A stretch of 64,000 nucleotides of DNA from the NCBI GenBank assembly GCA_021234155.1, contig JAJEKV010000027.1, positions 5,080,623-5,144,622 on the forward strand. Reading direction: 5' to 3'. Shown here one piece after another: positions 55,873 through 64,000 of this stretch. The position numbers and the translations under genes are program-made. The notes beneath the pieces are model-generated. The model worked only from the letters and a program-made list of their open reading frames with translations. It was not told where the DNA came from and did not search any database. Every line of letters starts with the position of its first letter. Position 1 is the stretch's first letter. This DNA is from Isoetes taiwanensis (lineage: Eukaryota; Streptophyta; Lycopodiopsida; Isoetales; Isoetaceae).

Positions 55873-55961
55873 TATTTTAACGTCACGCCACTAGGCAGCA
55901 TCCAACTGGACATGTGACCACACACCACACTACATTGCTCTGTTGGGCCCTGCCCCCAACA
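55822..55961 (-). mobile_element. tRNA-derived SINE, copy 2 (5' truncated)
   Basis: Body and (CTAT)n tail match 19137-19279 in the same minus orientation (CCTAGTGGCGTGACG, GGACATGTGACCACACACC read in either strand). The tRNA-like head is missing, as expected for incomplete reverse transcription. Confidence 0.75.
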
Positions 55962-56051
55962 GAACAAAACATGCAAAAGATATGATAGTTCAAAACCTAC
56001 TAAAATTGATATCGAAAACAGTCCTTGATATGCAAAGAATCATTTGCTTAC

Positions 56052-56168
56052 CTTTAAGAAACAGTTTGCAAATTGGAAGTTCGGATGCAATCTTGTCTAG
56101 CTTCAAGCTAGAACCTCCTGGTATCGTCTGAGATCGAGCAGATGCAAATTTCCGCCTTCGAGCACCTG
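56052..56168 (-). other. Exon-like stretch, unknown gene
   Basis: Minus strand: acceptor GTTACAG, then 'ARRRKFASARSQTIPGGSSL' and 'KLDKIASELPICKLFLKG', then donor GTAAGC. The boundaries are good and the composition is protein-like. Not recognised; neighbouring exons were not found. Confidence 0.35.
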
Positions 56169-58190
56169 TAACAACGTTTAATGGATGCTCCACGGCAGGG
56201 GTTAACTTATAACATGAATTTTTAGAGTCCGTTAACTGCTGTTAAAACTTAACCTAACATAATACTAGTATGAAGCACAGTTAAAGGGCACCGTTAGGCT
56301 AACTGAGCCGTTACTTCTTAACTCCTAAACGGCATGTCTTAACGGCAACTGTGTGAACCCCATATAGCTAACTTTTTCTAACATAACGGATTTTAAGCCC
56401 CCAGTGTGAAGCAGCCCTTAGTTAGGTTAAAATGCCCTAGTTAGGTCTAGGGTTAGGGCTTACACAGAATATATTCTCAATTCCAGGAGTCGAACGAATG
56501 TCTAGTATTGAGCGGCTAACAGTCGAATCGAATTGGCACAAAGAGTAAGTATTGAACGATTAAGTTTTAAGATAGCTGGTGATGATGTTTTATGCCAATG
56601 CACCACCCTGATATATCTGCTGATAATGCGCATTCTGAAGCTATCTCTCTATCTATTTTTTGGTTTTCCGGGTTTTTTCTTTCTCCAAGTTCGATCATCA
56701 TTCTTGCCGTGATTATATCTATATACCATCAAATTCTGATTCTTGATGTTGATAATACTTTTCGAGGATATGAGCAAGATACTGGACAATAATACTTCAT
56801 TTGCTTTTTGTTTTTTGTTAATGAGGGTAAGATTTCTTTATATCAAAGCTCTTTTGAGTGGTCCCAATGATTAGATTTATGTATTAGCTCTACCTGAACA
56901 ATGATGATAAGTTTGGATCGACTATATGAGGGACATATAAAATCGCAACTGGCTTGGTCTTATGATTCACATGATTCAAAGTGATTAGACGTGAAACCTT
57001 TCTCCAAATGAAGGCCAAAGATATGCTGGTTTATTGTGGGGGTGCATTTTTCTGTGTGTACAGATGGTCCAGATGGTCCAGTGTTGATTTTTTTGGGATT
57101 GGTAGTTAGATACCGCCCAAATCTGTGCCTATTTTTTATGTTGCAGTTACGTTTTGGGTTTTAATCTGTAAGTAGGTCTTTACGTTGTTTGGTTCTTGCT
57201 TTCTATCGTCAATAACATCATGCTATCTTCAAACCAGTGTTGGGCAAATATTTTGCACCCTATGGAAAATTTCTTGCTCCTCAAGTTAATCGGATTTTTA
57301 AAACTTTAATCAGCTACTTCCTATTGCTAAATGAGTCAATCGGAATATCTTTAAATATTATCACAGGCAAATGCTCTGTTTTTCTGTTTTTTTTGCCACG
57401 GACATTTGGACAGGGTCTACAATAGGGTCTTCACATGTATTCTAGAATAGGGTTGCTTTGATTTTTACCTTTATTCCGACGCTATCCATTGTACCAGAGT
57501 ATTGTTTGGCTATTGTATTTACTCTTGCAAGTCTGTGGATCAAAGGGCAGAGAGGAAGTTTGTTGAAGGAGGCTGTGAAGATCAAAGGGCACCAAGGAAG
57601 CTTGTGTGAATCACTTCGTTGCAGATCCATGATGCAGCCCACCAAAAACTCAAATCACCCAACTATCAAACCGTCCTAGATAAAACAAAGAATGGGCCAT
57701 AATGGAAACCTTGTAACTTAAAGGAAAAACCAGAGAATGAAGCACCAATACCCAGAAGCAAATAGGCCAACGCAAATGCCCAAATCAGAGAAATCTAAGA
57801 ACAAAAAGATATAGAGATGAATACCCTTTCTTCGATTTCAGTAGTTCAAAGTGGAAACAGAATACTGGACTTATCATGCATAGCTGCGGTGGTAACAGAC
57901 AGTCGAAATCTTCAGCAGACCCTAGTTTTCTTCACATAAAAAACCCTATAAATTCCGGTTGATTTTAGTGGACGGAAGCAGAACCGACATATTGGGATGT
58001 TGAACAGTCAAATCTTCAATGTTAAATATGAAGCAACATATAACAGATCAATATAAATACTATTGAATGCCACGAGAAAGCAAACGACAATAAGAAAACA
58101 CCGACCTGCCCATGTAGACCATTATCAGTTCTGTACGCACCTTTACAGAACCCTCGCAAAACGGAGCTTCACTTTTCAACTTCTATCGTT
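56169..58190. other. Intergenic DNA, no gene seen
   Basis: AT-rich. 56180-56420 has GTTAACGG / CCGTTAAC-type inverted words, which may be a small degenerate element. The last 200 bases should hold the promoter and 5' UTR of the CDIN1-like gene. Confidence 0.4.
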
Positions 58191-60140
58191 ATGAAAGCCA
58201 AGGTTTACGAAGAAGTTCGGCAGGCACTTTTGCAGCCGGAACCAGACGCACTGGTGAAAGCCCAACTCTTATTTCCACAGGTAAAATTTGATACTTTGGT
58301 GGCAATCCGTTCCCAGGAAGATATGCGCAATCTTAGACTTAATCACCATAAGTTTAGGTCATCACAGAGGACGCAAGAGTATCTGACAAGGTCTGCACTT
58401 GCAAAATTTCTTTACAGGGTTATATGATGCCGATGCTGTATAATTTCAGTGTTGACACTATTTCGTTTTGTATGTAGGTACATTTCTGGTGAGGATGTTT
58501 TAAGTATCAGTAGTGCATTTGAGATTCCTCCATGCCTCTTGATGCGAATTCTGTTGGAACAGCTTATCAGCCCCAACAAACAGCATGTCAGCTTGCTACT
58601 GAGAGACCCCTTGTTGGTTTTGGAGCCCTCAACTCGTGAAAGAAGTTCTGATCACGAAGGGACTGTTCCAAAGTCTAGGCTTTACGATGATATTTGCCGC
58701 TGTGTCGAAAATGACAATGTGTGCTCTCCTTATGTTGAAACTATTAGAAGAGCTGCTGGACTGGAGTAAGTCTTACAATTGGTCTACTGGTCAGTGGTAC
58801 ATTAGCTCCTTCCCTTGTCGCATTATTCTAGGAACATCCAAGAGTTTAACTTGAAAATTGAGCGACGCCTGATAGGCTGCCAAGTCACAGTCTTGTGTTT
58901 CAGGGTGTAGAAGATGAACTGTGGTTAATTGGATACATTGGTGCTTTTAAATCAGAGGTCATTTAGTGTAAAGGAGAGTTTGCAGAACCTAGAATAGTCA
59001 GGGTTTTTTGTAATTGTACTGTCATGAATGCTTAAGCCAGAGTCTACACTATGGCTTAACTTGGCAGCAAAATCATTGGCCATTCCTTCTCATCTGTTGG
59101 TACCTTGCACACCACCACAGCATCAAATTATATTGGTAGGAAAGAAAGTTTGAGAACCTAATACTGTCTTCTTTTTTCTTTATCTTTCAAAGCTAGATCT
59201 AGTTGTCATTTTGATCTTCATCCCATGCACGTTTGAGTGGCATAATCCATCAGTTGTTTATATATATTTACTGTAGGACAGACAGAACTCTAAGATTTCT
59301 GTATAAGATTTCTGTACTAGCGAGACCCAGTGGACTGTAGGTGTAATTATTTATATGGACTCTCTGTTAGTTGCAGTTCAAAGACATCCAAAGTCAAATT
59401 AATCTCCTTCTGCTGAACACCAGAAGCAAACCTTGAAGTGCAAGCTGGTTGGTTATGGTTGGGTTTTTAGACTTTCACCTGAGCCATGGCAATGAAGTTG
59501 TATTCTTTCCATTTCAGATGCCTGACAAATATTTGAATCCAATAATAAAGGAAGATGATAATGCCAGTGATAATGCTCTTAATTCATGCTTTTAGTTCTT
59601 CATTATGTGCATTGTTAGCAGCTTCTTTTTCACATGCAGCTTTACAGGTATGAGATCCTTCTACGCGAAAAATTACAGGAGCTTGATATTCCATTCAAGT
59701 CGGAAGATGCTCTCCGACAGGCTGGCTTTAGCAAAACTCCTGATATAAAATTGGAGGTTCCTATTGGAGTGCAAGGTCATGTAGTCAACTGGATAGACAG
59801 CAAAGCCTCATTTGGTGATGAGTTTGTTCACAAGGTGCAGGGGGGAGAGCAGTTTCAAAGGTTTGTTATCAAACATCCAGGAAGCTTTATACTTGTATTG
59901 ACATGTGTCTCTATAAGAAGTTGATCTGATTTCCAGAATACCCGCATGGCATTTCCTGGTGTTAACTGTATATTGTTTGTTTCCAGTTATGTGAACCGCT
60001 TCGGTCCAGGGATGGTGATTTATTGGTTTGGATATGTTGAAGATATTTCAGACCATCCAGAAATTCTTTTGCAAGATAGTTTTCCAAGCAAAGATGATAT
60101 TTACTGTCTACCAAGGCTGCAAATTCAGCTTAAATTATGA
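58191..60140 (+). CDS. CDIN1: CDIN1 (C15orf41)-like nuclease, four exons, apparently intact
   Basis: Exons by GT-AG sites and phase: 58191-58390, 58478-58765, 59648-59860, 59987-60140; 855 nt, 284 residues, close to the 281 of the human protein. The family is a predicted PD-(D/E)xK nuclease that in animals partners codanin-1, a regulator of the histone chaperone ASF1. Seen here: 'YLTRYISGEDVLSIS', 'EYEILLREKLQELD', the nuclease core 'KTPDIKLEVPIGVQGHVVNW' and 'IDSKASFGDE', and the conserved 'YVNRFGPGMVIYWFGYVED'. The D...D-x-K pattern of the active site is present. It starts at the first ATG; no stop or shift was found. The donor of intron 1 is GTCTGC. It is the only undamaged ordinary gene in the right third of the window. 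Confidence 0.88.
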
Positions 60141-60177
60141 TATGTGTATAATGTTTTGGCGTAAGTAATGCATCGCA

Positions 60178-60312
60178 TTCGGAGGGCTGGGTCCAAGAAA
60201 AACCCTTTCTTACGGCTGGGTCCAAGAAAATTGACATGAAGACTCTCAATTCGGAGGGCTGGGTCCAAGAAAAACCCTTTCTTACGGCTGGGTCCAAGAA
60301 AATCGACATGAA
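60178..60312. repeat. Tandem repeat of about 70 bp, two copies
   Basis: Unit with TTCGGAGGGCTGGGTCCAAG and a second GGCTGGGTCCAAGAAAA, repeated at about 60178 and 60250, directly after the CDIN1-like gene. It may lie in its 3' UTR. Confidence 0.75.
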
Positions 60313-60733
60313 GAAGAAAAACCCTTTCTCACAGGAGCTACAAGGATCCGTTGTCCCGCTCTAATCTCTCATTCCGGCAAAGGAAAAAGCTCTATAGCTT
60401 GGGTTCCTCCCGAGGATTTATTCTTCTAGCACGAATTGCCAAATTTAAGCTCTCTTTCCGCTGTAAAATTTGGTTAGTTTTTCTTGCTGAAAATTTCTAC
60501 TTCCTGTGGATGTAAGATTCGGTTGGCGAGTTTCTCATTAGTTGCAAGCCTAAAACCCCAGATTTGAACTGGATTTGATGTGTAGAAGGTCCGTGGATGA
60601 AGGATTTCTGCTTATGTATCCGATTCTTTGGAGGGATATGTTCTTAATTGTGCAATAAGTTAGGTCAAGTGGGATACGTCTTTCCTGGAGACAATACACG
60701 ATTCTGTGTGGCAAATTCGAAGATATTTCATTC

Positions 60734-60901
60734 ATGAATTCTGTAAATGGATTTGAATCAGAAAATGAGCATCCTATGCACGAGAAACAGGCTTCAAATG
60801 GTACTAATGCACCGCATAACACTCTTCTTCATAGGAAAGGTAGCTTATCAAAGAAATCTAATGCGGATTCTAAGGATGAAGTGAAAAGAGGGCAAGCATA
60901 A
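60734..60901 (+). other. Small open frame, 55 codons, exon-like
   Basis: ATG at 60734 to TAA at 60901. Polar, with 'MNSVNGFESENEHPMHEKQA' and 'LLHRKGSLSKKSNADSKDEV'. Composition is protein-like, family unknown. It lies upstream of the 14-3-3/eRF3 chimera and could be an earlier exon of it or a relict. Confidence 0.3.
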
Positions 60902-61191
60902 ATTGTATGATGAACACCACCGGCTTGCATACACTGTGAGGCCATCTGCACCTGCCCATAAATGGCTGAAAGAGAGTCCACTCAGTTCTGATGCAATATT
61001 TAGGCAGAGCCATGCTGGTCTGTTCAATCTATGCATAGTTGTTCTGGTGGCAGTTAACAGCAGATTAATTATCGAGAATATTATGAAATATGGTTTGCTG
61101 ATTAGGACTGGTTTCTGGTTTAGCTCTAAGTCCTTAAAGGACTGGCCTCTTCTCATGTGTGGATTAACACTGCTGTGTTTGCTATATATAG

Positions 61192-61999
<808 letters not shown>

Positions 62000-63780
62000 G
62001 TACACTTTATTTCCTTCAAGCCTATTTCATTATTTCATTTCTTTCAGTTGTACAAAAGTTTTCATCCTTATTGTGCTGTCTCAGGTTGATGTATAGGTGG
62101 TGTTGCCATCTTGGACGTTGCATCGGGGGTTCAACCTACAAATGTGGTATGATACTTTACCAGTTCAAAGCACTTTTTTAGCAATAGATTAGTTATAGGC
62201 TGATAAATTGTTATTGGAACATTAGGTAAAGGCACCTGATGTTTGGCATCACCTCGCTTCCTTGGAAAGTGCACCATTGCCTTCGTCACACGTTGTTACC
62301 TCTGTCATCACGTTACGAGATGAATCTCTGTCATTCCTAGCATGTTATGTCAGATCAGACTCTATCTAATGGACATACTAATAGAGATAATTGTCAGGTG
62401 CCTTGCCATGTCACCATATGACAATGCCTATAAGGTACATCTATGCTTAACAACAATAACAATATACAGCTTCCCATGTTTGCAAAGAGGTTAATTTCTG
62501 AGGATTTGTGAACCATTATGGATCATTGCTGAATAGGATATGGAATAATCTGACAATTTTATGCAGGCATGTAGGAACTAAGGTCTGGCAGAATCCTCAT
62601 GTGATCATATCCATGTGGACTCTAGACTCTTCCTCCACAGGCTTTCGCCAATTTTAATCTCTTTTTGCAGCTTGCTCATAAGCTGTTGAATCTGCATGGC
62701 CCAAAGCTTTTGCCATGAGTGCCAAATATGCGCAAATCTTCTCGAAGAAGTTGTGTTGTCCTCATGGAGTTGTCTCTGTTCAAGTGCAGGAAAGGATGAA
62801 GAAAAGGTGGACTGAAATAGATCTGGCATGTATATCATAATAATTTGGACATTATATCATTGTCAGAAACAGAAGCATGTTCTTGCAGTTCTCCAACTCT
62901 GTTACCTAATATGATACCCGTTACCTGATGTGATACTTTAACTGATCGATACTCTGTTGCCTACTACTTTGATGCTCTGTTAAACTTGCTGCTACTGTAG
63001 AGTTAAAGATATTTTCGAACAAGTCTCCATTAAATTCTAATAACTGGCATGGTCTGTGCTAACATGCATATCCACGTACCCATAGGCTATTTATGTCATA
63101 GCCAATAAATATGCATTTAATATCTTACTCATCTATGCCTCATGAGCTTATGTTTGAATCACCCGGCACTCATATCTTTGGAAGTGTTGGGATATTGTTG
63201 CCCTTACAACTCTGGTATTGTCAAATATGGCTGGTATACAAATTCAAAGATCTTCAATAACATCCATAATTAGGACAACATATCACGACAAAGGCAGTAT
63301 ACAAATTATGAAAGCCCATGTTCTGACTATATTGCCTATGCTGAAGTTCATGTTCTGCATATGTTGCCGGTGCTGCACGTTTTTAACTTTTTGACTCCCA
63401 TCTTATAAACAAGATGTCCATGTTTGACAAGTTCATTTGAACTATTTTCAAATATTGTAGATATCCTATTGAAAAGATTTATGCTCGAGAAGTACATACA
63501 CTTACAACAAATATATCTCCAATTGCAGCCACAACTATTATTTCTTTATCTCAGTCGATTAAATTTGCGAAATTGTATAATTCAAAATTGGTTCAAGCAT
63601 CAATGTCTCTCCAACCATCTGCCCTAGATCCAACTTGCACAATACCCTAAGAACTATAACCTCATCATCTTCCAGATTTGATCCAAATTTACATTATTTA
63701 ATGGTAGCTCCTATTATCCGACAAGGAAAATTGAGCACTTCATTATGGCATAAACCACTAGCAACCTGTATATGAACCTT
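62000..63780. other. AT-rich DNA, no gene seen
   Basis: An acceptor-like GTATAG at 62096 is followed by a short open stretch ('GVAILDVASGVQPTNVV'), which does not match eRF3. Otherwise nothing was recognised. Confidence 0.45.
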
Positions 63781-63829
63781 CCATTCTCCCCCTAATGCCA
63801 TTTTCTTCATTCCAGACTCTCTTCACATC

Positions 63830-64000
63830 TCAATTTCGTTTATGGACCATTTCATCATGTAATGGTTTTGTAAGTATGTCCCACAATCGTTCTTTTGTTA
63901 TCAAATAACACATTGGAATGTACAAAATGCTATGCAATTTTCACACGCTTTTTTATTGATGTAGCATTTTTCGTTATCGCTATACATACAGCTAGAATTC
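63830..64000 (-). pseudogene. Ty1/copia RNase H 3' end, runs off the window
   Basis: Minus strand from 64000: degraded 'RVKIA..HFVH' (RTKHIDxxxHF in intact copia), then 'LWDILTKPLHDEMVHKRN' and a stop at 63830. Downstream on this strand GGGGGAGAATGG (63781-63792) looks like the polypurine tract, so an LTR should start just below 63780; its ends were not identified. Confidence 0.65.

Overview
The window is nuclear DNA of a land plant with a large, repeat-rich genome. The evidence is a PPR-type organellar RNA-binding repeat, an ornithine aminotransferase and an M18 aminopeptidase of plant type with GT-AG introns, initiator-tRNA-primed Ty3/gypsy and Ty1/copia elements, and tRNA-derived SINEs. 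The exact lineage cannot be told from the sequence; a fern, lycophyte or gymnosperm is plausible.

Layout. 1-1.0 kb: PPR pseudogene interrupted by a SINE-like tRNA-derived insertion. 1.0-9.8 kb: gene-free, with a hairpin minisatellite (1780-2295), a long purine-skewed tract and a 156-bp direct repeat whose copies lie 5.9 kb apart. 9.9-10.9 kb: copia RT/RNase H remnant (minus). 13.3-17.7 kb: multi-exon M18 aspartyl aminopeptidase-like gene (minus) that can be spliced in frame to an N-terminal Cys-rich module. 19.1-20.6 kb: a SINE and an ornithine aminotransferase pseudogene with a small TIR element at a splice acceptor. 21.8-23.4 kb: a 240-bp tandem repeat and AATCTT-rich DNA.

23.5-51.8 kb is a nest of mobile elements. 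An old Ty3/gypsy copy (23468-24645 and 50902-51770) was split by a second Ty3/gypsy chromovirus (24646-50901; LTRs starting TGTGACG and ending CGTCACA, 5-bp target duplication ACTTT). That chromovirus was then hit by three more insertions: an 11.5-kb DNA transposon in gag (31046-42537; 25-bp perfect TIRs, TTAT duplication), a 551-bp foldback MITE in integrase, and a 1.1-kb segment in the 3' LTR. Without them it is about 13 kb. Between the primer-binding site and gag it carries two ORFs not usual for this group. The first (26876-27960) starts with the exact histone H3 tail MARTKQTARK and ends with a recognisable histone H3 fold. The second (28735-30249) is an unknown 504-residue protein. The integrase ends in a chromodomain, a fold that in other proteins reads methylated H3 tails, so one element holds both an H3 tail copy and a chromodomain. 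The inserted DNA transposon has a putative DDE/D-type transposase resembling DUF7869 proteins (plus strand, 39.4-42.3 kb), a broken multi-exon gene of unknown function (minus strand, 32.2-36.0 kb), and about 18 copies of a palindrome built on TCTCGACTCGCGAGTCGAGA.

51.8-64 kb: LTR-like and gene-poor DNA, a second copy of the SINE, an apparently intact four-exon CDIN1-like nuclease gene (58191-60140), a chimera of the last 14-3-3 exon with the start of an eRF3-like GTPase gene (61252-61999), and a copia RNase H end (63830-64000, minus). Most element genes carry stops or frameshifts and look dead in this copy. The CDIN1-like gene, and perhaps the aminopeptidase, are the best candidates for active host genes.
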